Shown here in pieces: positions 10,760-20,710 of a stretch of 64,000 bases of DNA. The first letter of the stretch is position 1. Each line of letters starts with the position of its first letter. A program made the translations under genes and the position numbers. This stretch comes from Acanthosepion esculentum (Eukaryota; Mollusca; Cephalopoda; Sepiida; Sepiidae). Location of the stretch: contig OZ038478.1 in assembly GCA_964036315.1 (NCBI GenBank), forward strand, positions 146,392,758 to 146,456,757, given 5' to 3'. The notes under the pieces were generated by a model. That model searched no databases. It was not told where the DNA came from and saw only the letters and a program-made list of their open reading frames with translations.

Positions 10760-13700
10760 GTATATGAATTATCCTTCAAATAATGACATACTATTTTATA
10801 TGACGTATCGTTTATATGAAGTATCCTTGAAATAAGAAGACATATAAAATTTTATATGAATTATCATTGAAGTAATAAGTCATATAATCTTATATATGAA
10901 GTAATATTGAAGTAAAAACCATATAATCTTTTATATCAAGTATATTTGAAGGAATGTCATATTATCTTTTATATGAATTATCCTTGAAGTAATAAGTCAT
11001 ATAAGCTTTTAGAAGAAATATCCTTGAAGTAATATGTCATATAATATTATACTTGAATTATCCTTTAATAAGTCATATACATTTTTAAATGAATTATTCT
11101 TGAAGTAATAAGCCATATAATATTTTATATGAAGTAGACTTGAAGTAATTTCATATAATATTTTATACGAAGTACGTAGAAGTAATTAGTTATGAATTTT
11201 TTTATATGAAGTATTCTTGAAGTTCTAAGTCATATAATCTTATATATGAAGTATCCTTTAAGTAATCAGTATATAATATTTGATACAAAATATCGTTGAA
11301 ATAATAAGTCATATAATATTTTATAGGAAGTATCCTTTAATTAATAAGTCATGCAATCTATTATATGAATTACCCTTGAAGTAATAAGTCAAATAATCTT
11401 TTATATGAAGTATTATTGAAGTAGTAAGTCATATAATGATTTATATAAAGTAATGTTGAAATAATAAAACATATAATCTTTTATATAAAGTATCGTTGAA
11501 GTAATAATTCATATAATGTTTTATATTCAGTATCAATGAAGTAATAAGTCATACAATCTTCCATATGAAGTAACATATGAGTAATAAGTCATATAATCAT
11601 TTATGTGAATTATCCTCGAAGTCATAAGTCATATGAACTTTTTATGAAGGATCGTTGAAGTAATAAGTCATATAATCTTTTATATCAATTATACTTCAGG
11701 TAATAAGTCATGGAATCCTTTATATGAAGTTGCGTTGAAATAATAAGTGATATAATATTTTATATTAATTATCCTTGAAGTAATAAGCCATATAATCATT
11801 TATATGAAGTATCCTTGAAGTAATAAAATATATAATATTTTATGTAAATTATCCTTGACGTAAAAAGCCATATAATATAATATATGAAGTATTAATATGA
11901 AGGATCCTTGAAAAAATAAGTCATATAATCTTATATATGAATTATCATTGACGTAAAAAAACATATAATGTTTGAAAGGAAATATCGTTGAAGTAATAAG
12001 TCGTATAATATTTTATATGAAATATCGTTGAAGTATTCTTGAAGTAATAATACATATAATCTTTTATCTGAAGTATACTTAAAGTAAAAATCATATAGGC
12101 TTTTATTTGAAGTATCTTCGAAGTAATAAATCATATAAACTTGTATATGAATATTCTTGAAGTGATAATTCATATAATCTTTTATAAGAATTATCCTTGA
12201 AGTAATAAGTCATATACAGATTTATATGAAGTATGCTCGAAGTAAAAAATCACATAAAATGTCATATGCATTTTCATATGAATTAACCTTGAAGTAATAC
12301 GTCATATAATCTTTACATGAAGTATCCTTGACGTAATGTAATATAATCTTTTATATTAATTATTGTGGAAGTAATAAGTCATATAACATTTTACATGAAG
12401 TAAACTCGAAGTAATAAGGCATACATTGTTTTATCATTGAACAAATAAATCATAATCTTTATATGAAGTGTGCTTGAATGAATAAGTCATATAATCTTTT
12501 ATATGAAGTATCCTTGAAGTAATAAGTCATATAATGTTTGATATGAAGTATTCTTGAAGTAATAAGTAGTATAATAATATATATGAAGTATCACTGAAGT
12601 AATAAGTAATATAATCTGTTTTATGTAGTACTGGTGAAGTAATAATGATATAATCTTTTATATGAAGCATCGTCGAAGTAATAAGTCATATCGTATTTTA
12701 TATAAAGTATACTTGAAGTAATAAGATATATAATCTTTTATATGAATTATGCTTGAAGTAATACCATATAATCTTTTATATGAAATATCGTTAAAGTAAT
12801 AAGTGTTAATACTTTTATTTGATGTATCTTTGAATAATAAGACATATAATATTTTATATAAATATATCATATAATCAATTTTATATGAAGTGTTGTCAAA
12901 CTAATAAGTCATATCATCTTTTATACGAAGTATCGTTCAAGTAATAATTCAAATAAACATTTATATAAATAATGCTCTAAGTAAAAGTCATATAATTTTT
13001 ATATGAATTATACTTGAATGAAAATTCATTATCCTTGAAGTAATAAATCATATAGTCTTTTATATAAATTATCATTGAAGTAATAATTCATGTAACCTTT
13101 TATATGAATTTCCCCTGGCGTAATGTCACATAATCTATTATATGAAGTATCTTTGAAGTAATAAGTCATATAATCTTTTAAATAAATTATCGTTGAACTA
13201 ATAAGTCATATAATCTTTTATATGCAGTATCCTTGCGGTAATAAGTCATATATTTTTTATATGTATTATCCTTGAAGTAATAAGTCATATATCTTTCATA
13301 GGACGTATCGTTGAAGTAATAAGTCATTTAAAGTTTTATATAATTTATACTTTTAGTAATAAGTAATATAATCTTTTATATGAAGTATCGTTGAAGAATT
13401 ATTTATATAATCTTTTATATGAAGTATCCTTGAAGCAATAATTCATATAATCTTTTATGTGAAGTATCATTGAAATAAGAAGTCTTATAATCTTTCATAT
13501 GAACTATCGTTGAAGTAATAATTCATCATAGTCTTGTATATGGATAATCCTGTAATTAATAAGCCATATAATCTGTTATATGATGCATCGCTGAAGTAAT
13601 AATTTAAATAATATTTTATATGGAGTATCGTTTTAGTAATAAATCATATAATCTTTTATATGAAGTATCGTTGAAGTAATAGCTGATATAATCTCTTATA

Positions 13701-14093
13701 TGAATTATCCTTTCAGTAATAAGTCATAATCTTTTATATGAATTATCCTTCATTTATTAATTCATATAATCTTTTATATGAATTATCCTTGAGGTAATAA
13801 GTTATATAAGCTTTTATATGAAATTTCTTTGAAATAATAATTCATATAATCTTTTATATGAATTATCGTTGACGTAATAAACCATATAATCTTTTATATG
13901 AAATATCGTTGAAATAATAAGTCATATAATATTGTATAAGATTTATCCTTGAAGTAATATTATATAATCTTTATATGAAGTATCCTTTAATTAATAACTC
14001 TTTTAATGTTATATGAAGTATTGTGGAAGTAATAAGTAATCTTTTATATACAATATCCTTGGTGTAATAAATCATATAATCTTTTATATGAAA
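10760..14093. repeat. 40-bp AT-rich satellite array
   Basis: About 83 diverged tandem monomers with consensus ATATGAAGTATCCTTGAAGT + AATAAGTCATATAATCTTTT. The monomer holds a hyphenated palindrome: TCATATAA, a 4-bp spacer, then TTATATGA. Monomers vary by many substitutions and small indels, so this array is older or less homogenised than the one at 20.7-35.2 kb. Open frames inside it are artefacts. Confidence 0.95.
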
Positions 14094-14825
14094 CTAGCAG
14101 CATGGTCCGGCGTTGCCTGTGCTTGATTCAAAAATCGTACGACTCACAGCAATCGCTATCACTTGACTTAAAATATTTTTGCCCTTCCTTGCCTTCAAAG
14201 GAGTTCCCTTTGCCGTGCTGATGTTGCTACATGCCTTACGTCTAGCATATCTCACACTGCGAATTTTTTCTAAGCTCTATACTAAACATTAAATCTGTTA
14301 CGAAAAAAGAACTAAACAAAATGAACACAAAACGATCAGCTTTTAAAAAAGGACTCGTAACTGGAAAAATCTAATAATAAAAGAATGTTAACAACATATA
14401 TTTTTTCACACCCAACGCAGTTCTGCGGTATCAGAATCAACGTTGAATTTAAGCAAGCGAATAAGCCAATTTGAGTAAAGTGCCATGCAGATTTAAATTT
14501 TATCCACTTGTGACGAATGCAAATATCGATGTTTTTGCATGCTAGCATGCTAGTTAACATTAGTGTCAGTCAACTGTTGGCTCACACGCTGGCCAATAGA
14601 AACTTCATGCCTATTCGTGGGAGCCAGCTCTAGGCTCTCACTCTGGTCAGTATAAAATGGTCGCAAACTACATGAAAACTGCCGTAGAAGCATGAAAAAA
14701 TCGATTATTTCCACTATCGATGGGAGTTGGGAAATACAAAGTCGTCTTGGACTCTCCACTAGATTGGAGCATGTGCTTGTAAATTTTGGTGCAAATCCGT
14801 CGAAAATTGCGGCCGTGCATACCTT

Positions 14826-14901
<76 letters not shown>

Positions 14902-14924
14902 ATCCTGCCTTTTATAGATGGAGA
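14094..14924 (-). mobile_element. non-autonomous Helitron, 831 bp
   Basis: On the minus strand the insertion starts TCTCCATCTATAAAAGGCAG and ends with GGCAACGCCGGACC then TGCTGCTAG. It sits between A (14,093) and T (14,925) of the host DNA. Removing it joins TTATATGAAA to TATGGTTGACC, restoring the 40-bp satellite in phase with no target duplication. A 5' TC, a 3' CTAG preceded by a GC-rich hairpin, insertion between A and T and no duplication are the Helitron hallmarks. It encodes no Rep/helicase and carries a long (CA)n tract near its 5' end, so it depends on an autonomous partner. Confidence 0.8.
14827..14899. repeat. (CA)n microsatellite inside the Helitron
   Basis: About 73 bp of CA dinucleotides on the plus strand, just inside the Helitron 5' end. 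Confidence 0.97.
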
Positions 14925-14990
14925 TATGGTTGACCTAATAAGTCACATAAATTTTATATGAATTATCCTTGAAGCAATAAGTCATATATA
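14925..14990. repeat. remnant of the 40-bp satellite beyond the Helitron
   Basis: About one and a half monomers (CCTAATAAGTCACATAAATT, then TATGAATTATCCTTGAAGCA) continue the array after the insertion. Confidence 0.85.
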
Positions 14991-15120
14991 GATCAGATAC
15001 ATGCTATCACTCCCATTGGTAATACAAATTTGTGTTTGCAACAAATCATTATATAATGCGAAGCAGCATTGATTGGTGCCATACAGCAGGTTTTATTAGT
15101 TGAGCCGTTTGCTAGAGATC

Positions 15121-15168
15121 TATCTCTCTATCTCTCTATCTATCTATCTATCCATCCATCCATCTATA
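15121..15168. repeat. (TCTA)n/(TCCA)n microsatellite
   Basis: Mixed tetranucleotide tract: TATC, TCTC and CATC units. Confidence 0.9.
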
Positions 15169-15470
15169 TTTGCAAAAGAAAATATAGTTTACAAATTTAA
15201 GTACCCTCAAGTACCACAAACTCACTTTCACGAGGCTTGACTCTACATTTGAATGATAACTCTAACATTTTTAGGCACTTAAAACAACATTCCTGGCCGA
15301 ATACACAATTCTGGAAAATCCTTGTTGAAAGCACAACTATACTTAACCATGAAAACAATAAACAAAAAATAAAAATTCTTGAAGCTAGATGCATAAACAA
15401 TTGAAACCTAACCTGAACAAAATAAACTATGAAACTCCACAAATATACTTAAATGCATATAATTGATAAC
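15169..15470. other. AT-rich DNA without recognised features
   Basis: Only a non-informative minus-strand open frame (15,197-15,442) is present. Confidence 0.4.
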
Positions 15471-15584
15471 AGAAGCCATTGGTTTATACCAACGGCTTCT
15501 CATACTTAACACTTCTCGTTTTCACTCTCATGTGGTCATGTGTGATGTCATGAGCCGCGGTGCGATTTTCGCACCCAGCGGCTC
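15471..15584. other. two strong hairpins
   Basis: Hairpin 1 (15,471-15,500): AGAAGCC-A-TTGGT, loop TTAT, ACCAA-C-GGCTTCT; 12 pairs around one mismatch. Hairpin 2 (15,552-15,584): GAGCCGC-GGTGCGA, a TTT-type loop, then TCGCACC-CA-GCGGCTC; 14 pairs with a 2-nt bulge. Two such GC-rich stems within 115 bp of AT-rich DNA suggest a structured RNA or a palindromic mobile element; neither is established. Confidence 0.6.
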
Positions 15585-15810
15585 CTATGCTCGAGTTGCT
15601 TGGGAATCTTCCATGCAAACAAAACAGACTATCATTGTTGCTATGTGCCTGTATTATTTAATTCATTGTAATGTACTCTGATAGTGGTTTATGTAAGCCG
15701 AAAGATTAAATAGGATTAAAATCATGTATTAACATGGTGATTTTCTTTCGTCTTTCAATGATAATGTTATTAAGCTTATGAGACGATACGAAAGGAATTT
15801 GCTTAAAATA

Positions 15811-15879
15811 GACAAAACTTGTCTATATTATTTAATGAACCATGCATTAATGAAAAAATGCTTCTAAATACACACACAC

Positions 15880-15959
<80 letters not shown>

Positions 15960-16081
15960 ATATAATATTTTTAATTTTTTAATTTTGTAACTTGTCTATA
16001 TTATTTAATGAAACATGCTTTAATGAAAAAATGCTGCCTAAATACACACACAATATATATATATATGTATATATATATTAT

Positions 16082-16127
<46 letters not shown>

Positions 16128-16178
16128 ATATATATATATACACATTATTTATATATATATAATATTTTTATATGTATG

Positions 16179-16239
<61 letters not shown>

Positions 16240-16262
16240 CACATATATTAATTATATGCATA
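15811..16262. repeat. (AT)n-rich tract with a duplicated unit
   Basis: CTTGTCTATATTATTTAATG, then ATTAATGAAAAAATG and CTAAATACACACACA, occurs at about 15,820 and again, slightly changed, at about 15,990. Each is followed by long AT runs. The GCTGCCTAAATACACACA piece resembles DNA just outside the Penelope-like element near 35,780, so both may derive from Penelope-type tails. Confidence 0.75.
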
Positions 16263-16274
16263 TTATATATAGAG

Positions 16275-17850
16275 ATACGTCTACTGATCTCAGTGTTGCA
16301 CTTCCCGTCCTGTGTTAAAATGCTTCCCAGATATTTACACTTTCGCGTTTGCTTGATTCTAGTGTTCCCCACCTGTAAATCGAATTTCGGGCTCATACTT
16401 TTACTGATGGCCATGCATTCCGTCTTCTTGTAGTTTATGCCTACTCCCTTCTTCGCATTCTCCTCTGTTACCTTCTGTATTTGTATTTGTAGGAGATTTT
16501 GTAATTTCTTTTCCATGTCTGCTACCATTACTGTTATAGTCCAAAGGTTAGCACCAAGGAAGAACAACACGAACACAAGATTAGAAATAACAAAGATATA
16601 TTACACGAAATAAAAATATAAGCAGTGAAAGGTGTTTATTATGACTGTCAGTCTGGTTTGGAGTGAACTACTATTGGCTCGAATCGATTCCGTCTCGATA
16701 TTTAACAACCTTCCCACGTGGGTCGAATGTGGCACAAGGCCGGTTTAATGTGGGCTCCACGAGCCCGTAGGCTCGGCCAAAAATATGCCCATTTAGAACC
16801 CGTATAAACGGGTTAAGGGACTGTCTACCTCCCCGGATGAAACTTCGGCAAAGCCTCGTCCGGGTTCCTCTCTGCCAAAGCAGAGAGTTCGACAGAAGAC
16901 GCAAACAGTCAGAGACTGCTCACGACTCGATTCCGTCTCGTCCCTCTCTCATGAGAGGCACAGTATTCATAGTGTCAGGAAGAGTTCACTCTGTCGTTAT
17001 AGGTAAGGTCCCATAACAATTACTATATCATCTGCGTATCTTATGTTAAGATTGTGGCCGCAATGCTAAATCGCGGTAGGCTTTCCAATTCTCCCCGAAT
17101 TGCCTTGCTGTAGAGGTTGAACAGGTCGGGTGAGAAGACGCATCCTTGCTTTACACCCCTTTCTATATTTGTATATTCGCCGAACTTGTTCCTTATGCGT
17201 ATGCATGCAGTTTGCTGGCAGTATATAGTCTTGATTATCTTTCCCGAATATATCAACGTTGCTGAGCAGTTACAGTGGATCCTTGCCCCGTACCTTGTCG
17301 CGTATCTTGTCGGAGTTTTTTGCGTAGTCTATAAAATATAGGTACACGCCCTTCTGCATTTGTATCGCGATTTCTGATAAAATCCTGAATATCGCGTTCC
17401 TTATTCCAGTATCTTTAACGAATACGTACTGTTCTTGTCCTATCACCCGCCTGATTCTGATGTGCGCTCTATTCATCAGAATACAGAAATATGAGTTTTG
17501 TGATGTGGCTCATTCTTATTGTTTGGTGGAGTCCGCATTCGTTTGCGCATGGCTTCTTAGGCTTAGCTATGAAGATAGATCTGCTGAAGTCTTTCGGTAT
17601 ATCCCCGCTGTTGTAGATTTCATTCGTTATTTCGGTGATCTTATTCATGCCAAAATCATCTATGGCTGTCAGCATTTCCGTACACATGTTTGATTTGATG
17701 TAAGTGTTTTTGCTTTATAATTTTCTCAGACAGTGAAATTAATAACCCGTCTATATCGAAGTATCCCAACGAAATACTGTTCCTCTCAACAGGAATAGAA
17801 CTTTTTACATCAGAGAAAAGGATCCTATAGCCGAAAGGAGTCACTATCAA
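16275..17850 (-). pseudogene. non-LTR retrotransposon reverse transcriptase, split by a solo LTR
   Basis: Minus-strand remains of a reverse transcriptase in several frames. From high to low coordinate: NSGDIPKDFSRSIFIAKPKK (17.6 kb), an FIDYAKNSDKI-type palm segment (about 17.35 kb; the usual FDSV is changed), IERGVKQGCVFSPDLFNLY (about 17.15 kb) and the catalytic YADD box within RYADDIV (about 17,030). The reading then stops at a solo LTR and resumes at about 16,530 with [27 protein letters not shown] and [13 protein letters not shown]. Deleting the LTR and one copy of its target duplication gives a continuous YADDIVMVADMEKKL, so the gene was still fairly intact when the LTR element inserted. 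No endonuclease domain is visible upstream; the 3' end runs into AT repeats. Confidence 0.8.
16532..17018 (-). mobile_element. solo LTR, 487 bp, with 5-bp target duplication
   Basis: On the minus strand it begins TGTTATGGGACC and ends CTATAACA: TG...CA termini with a perfect 6-bp inverted repeat (TGTTAT/ATAACA). It is flanked on both sides by GTAAT (plus-strand ATTAC at 16,527-16,531 and 17,019-17,023). A 5-bp duplication is typical of Ty3/Gypsy and BEL-Pao elements; with no internal region left, this is the product of LTR-LTR recombination. An AATAAA lies on the minus strand near 16,638. The open frame at 16,671-16,904 is inside the LTR and is not a gene. Confidence 0.9.
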
Positions 17851-17940
17851 TTTGGCAAGGGGAAATCATCTTCATAGAGCAAAATTCAGTTAACCTATGT
17901 AATTAACGCTAATCAATATTTGGGATAGGAGCGGTCAAGG

Positions 17941-18797
17941 GTGGTACAAGATGAAAAGCAAAAACAGGCAGAAAAACAACAACTGCAACAACGACAACAG
18001 CAACAAAAACAAAGAAAGCAACAGCAACCTGACAGACCAATGGAGGTTCACAAAATACCTCCACCTCGTGCATTGTCCTTGAAGATGAACAGAGATGAAG
18101 AAGAAGAGGAAGACGCGACATCTCAAACGCACTTCAGGCGGAGTAGGGCGGAAAAGGTCATGGACAAACTAGGACTCTATCCGTTCCTGCATCCCCTAAA
18201 AAAACTGTTAAAGTAACCAATGCTCTATCCTTCTTCCATCCACCTTTTCTCTCAGTTCGGCATCTACACGCACCACCCGTCCAATTCTTCATCCCCCACC
18301 CTTCCAAAAAGAAAAAGAAAAAATTGTTCCCCGGCTCAGATACGATTTGTAAAGGGAACAGGGAAGAATTTAAAAATCGCCTATCCAACCAAAAGAAGGC
18401 CCTATTAGGCCTTCTATTTAAGATGTCTACAGTAGATGGGAAGTCTGTTGAGGAACCCCGAAATTTCCCAAATGATCAGGTTGTTATTAATTGGGGGAAG
18501 GACACTGGGAGCTACCTCAGAGTTTGGAGTCACCTGTTTGAATCCAAAGAAAAATTTCGTAACATTAGGATGTTTGAATTGGAATCCCTGCGTATGAAAA
18601 AAATAAGGCATTTTTGTGCTGGGAGTGTTCATGTGTTACTTCATCCATCTTTCTATAGGCCAGTCAAAGTAACCTTTCCCACAGACGTCGGCGGAATTGT
18701 CCGGGATGGACGGATGACGTCGAAGTTGGGTACAGGGAGCCTAGGACAATCCGTCGGAGTCCTTACCAAAGCAGATTTCCGCCCGGTATGTGAATAG
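17941..18797 (+). pseudogene. Tx1-type ORF1, second lineage, C-terminal part
   Basis: The first frame (17,941-18,216) is Gln/Lys-rich then acidic; a second frame (to 18,797) ends with a segment clearly homologous to the C-terminus of the intact ORF1s at 51 and 58 kb: HPSFYRPVKVTFPTDVGG and GSLGQSVGVLTKADF versus HPSLYRALKLTYPADIGG and GSMGQAVGVLTPAMF. The zinc knuckle and RRM-like parts are absent, so the copy is truncated, and the two frames are out of register near 18,216-18,324. The Q-rich linker links it to the relic at 307-1370. An ORF2 start follows at 18,843, as expected for this element type. Confidence 0.75.
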
Positions 18798-18842
18798 GTT
18801 AACGGTTATATATATATATATATCTCATTTCAGACTTAAAAG

Positions 18843-19205
18843 ATGACAATCAGGATAGCCAGCATGAATGCGAAGGTCTTGTGTGATCGGTGTAAAGCTA
18901 CCCGCCTGTTCCGTGACCTCTTGTCGTTTGGAATGAATGTCGCCACGATCCGAGAGACACACTGTTTGGAACGTCGACGGGTGTGTGCTATCTAACGATT
19001 TTGTTGTCTATTCAGCATACGGGGACCGATATGCCAGAGGGTTTTCTTTACTGGTTAGCCGTACCCTGGATGCGAAGGTGGACATTGTCCATGTCGATTC
19101 TGAAGGCCGGTTGATTGTGGCCGATGTTGCCGTGAAAAGTGGTTCGTTTCAAGACGTTGCGGTTTATGCGCCCACTCAGAGAGGGAGATATGGACGTGGG
19201 CTCAT
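18843..19205 (+). pseudogene. Tx1-type ORF2, N-terminal endonuclease fragment
   Basis: An ATG at 18,843 opens MTIRIASMNAKVLC...LFRDLLSFGMNVATIRETH, matching MALWLASLNVRGL...VQETRF of the intact ORF2s; it stops after about 50 codons. Another frame then continues with FVVYSAYGDRYARGFSLLVS and VDSEGRLIVADVAV up to VAVYAPTQ, the next conserved endonuclease blocks. The catalytic Glu is retained in RETH. A frameshift near 18,985 and the junction with a Gypsy integrase piece at about 19,206-19,243 end it; no reverse transcriptase remains. A short (TA)n lies between ORF1 and ORF2. Confidence 0.75.
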
Positions 19206-19242
19206 AATTGTCCTTCTACCCGGGTGGTTAGCTATCTGTCGT

Positions 19243-19364
19243 AGATCACATAACAATTGCCCCTTACCACCCTAGAATCAACGGCCAGGCAGAGAGTTTT
19301 GTGGATATTTTAAGAGACCCCTAAAAATTAAAAGGTGGGTCCACGGATACAGCATCCTGTTTCT
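19243..19364 (+). pseudogene. Ty3/Gypsy integrase scrap
   Basis: One frame reads DHITIAPYHPRINGQAESFV, the conserved end of a Gypsy integrase core; the Glu of NGQAE is the third residue of its DDE triad. It continues past a stop with KLKGGSTDTA. Only about 40 residues survive, wedged between the Tx1 fragment and the Tc1 element, so it marks a nested or recombined insertion. Confidence 0.75.
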
Positions 19365-19375
19365 ATATATATATA

Positions 19376-20705
19376 CAGGGTTGCACAAAAGTAAGTGAGA
19401 TCTAAGGATAATATTAAGTAAAATTTTCTAATCAACAAATCTTAATTACACTATATATTCATTAAGAAAAACCTTTATTTAATTGTTTTTTATAAAACTG
19501 AAATAAAAATATTAATTAAAAGTAAGATGTATGTGCAAAAGTCAGTGAACATTTACATTTGAAAACTGTATTTTGTTTTACACAGTTGCCATAGGAAATA
19601 ATATCGTATACACGTGTAAAAAAAATAACATGTGCTCATTTATTTGGTAAGATGTTTGTACGACAGTCAATCAATATGACACATTGTGTATGCAAAGGCG
19701 TGCAGGTAAAGACTATGTATTTAAAATTATTCCAAGAACAAAAGAACATCCTGAAGTCTTAAAAAATCGCATAATTGAAGCCACTTTCAGGATGGAGAAG
19801 GCTTTAAAAATGTTTTGAAATGTACATCTCGACTGTGCAACAAATTATTCATAAATGGAAGACCTTTCCTATGGCGGTATCGCAGTCAAGATATGGCTGT
19901 CCACGAAAAATAACTGCAAGCTTAAGTAGTCGTCTAGTTGCACAAGCCATGTCAAATCTTGCTTTAATCTCTGCTCTTCTCTAATGCTCCCTGGTCAATT
20001 TGGCATCAATATGCATACGTCTACGAGGAAATCGGAACGATGCCGTTCTTCATGACAGAATGCCTACAATGATGTCGTTCTTCATAAACAATGCCTACAG
20101 CGACGCCGTTCTTCTTGACAGAATGCCTAGAAAAAACCACTACTCAACCAGACCAAAGTTAATATTGATAATCTAGAAAGCTTCTGGCAAAAGGTCTTAT
20201 GGTTGGATGAGACCAAATTAGACATTTTTGGGAGGTAGTATAAGCGATATGTATGGTGACCTCCTAATATGGATTTTGAAGAGAAGAATTTAGTGCTACC
20301 ATTTAAACATCTGGTAGTAACAGCATCGAGATTTGAGGGTGCATTGCTGCTGCAGCAACAAATTAAATATTATGCACTGGCGTCAAAATGGTCTCAGCAA
20401 AAGATCAAGCAATTTTGAACAAAAGTATATTGCCATCGGTTTGAAGGTTGGATTTCAATTCTTGGAATAGACCAGTAAGAGTCCTGATCTCTATCCAATT
20501 GAAATCATATGGTTCAACTTAAAGAGGGAAGTACATGCAAGAAATCCAAGTAATATCAAACAATTCGGGGTGTTTTGCCAAGAAGAATAGTCAAAAATAA
20601 TGTTTACTATTGTCAGAGACTTCTTAAAACTTATAGAAAAAGACTGGCCGACTTCGTGCTCTCCAAAGAAGGATTCACCAAATATTAAAGGTGTTATGGT
20701 TCACT
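19376..20705 (+). mobile_element. decayed Tc1/mariner-type DNA transposon
   Basis: The left end CAGGGTTGCACAAAAGTAAG follows a TA dinucleotide, as expected for a Tc1 target. Transposase pieces in several frames include an HTH region (QQIIHKWKTFPMAV then GCPRKITA near 19.9 kb), FWQKVLWLDETKLDIFG near 20.2 kb, and SPDLYPIEIIWFNLKREVH near 20.5 kb, which carries the third acidic catalytic residue. The right inverted terminal repeat is missing; homology stops where the 44-bp satellite begins. A 32-bp internal triplication at about 20,038-20,135 and many frameshifts make it dead. Confidence 0.8.
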
Positions 20706-20710
20706 TATGA

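Noticed and set aside
14550..14961. Open frames with long CVCV or THTH runs
   Set aside because: Translations of the (CA)n microsatellite.
16671..16904. 77-codon frame inside the solo LTR
   Set aside because: No domain; it lies wholly within LTR sequence.
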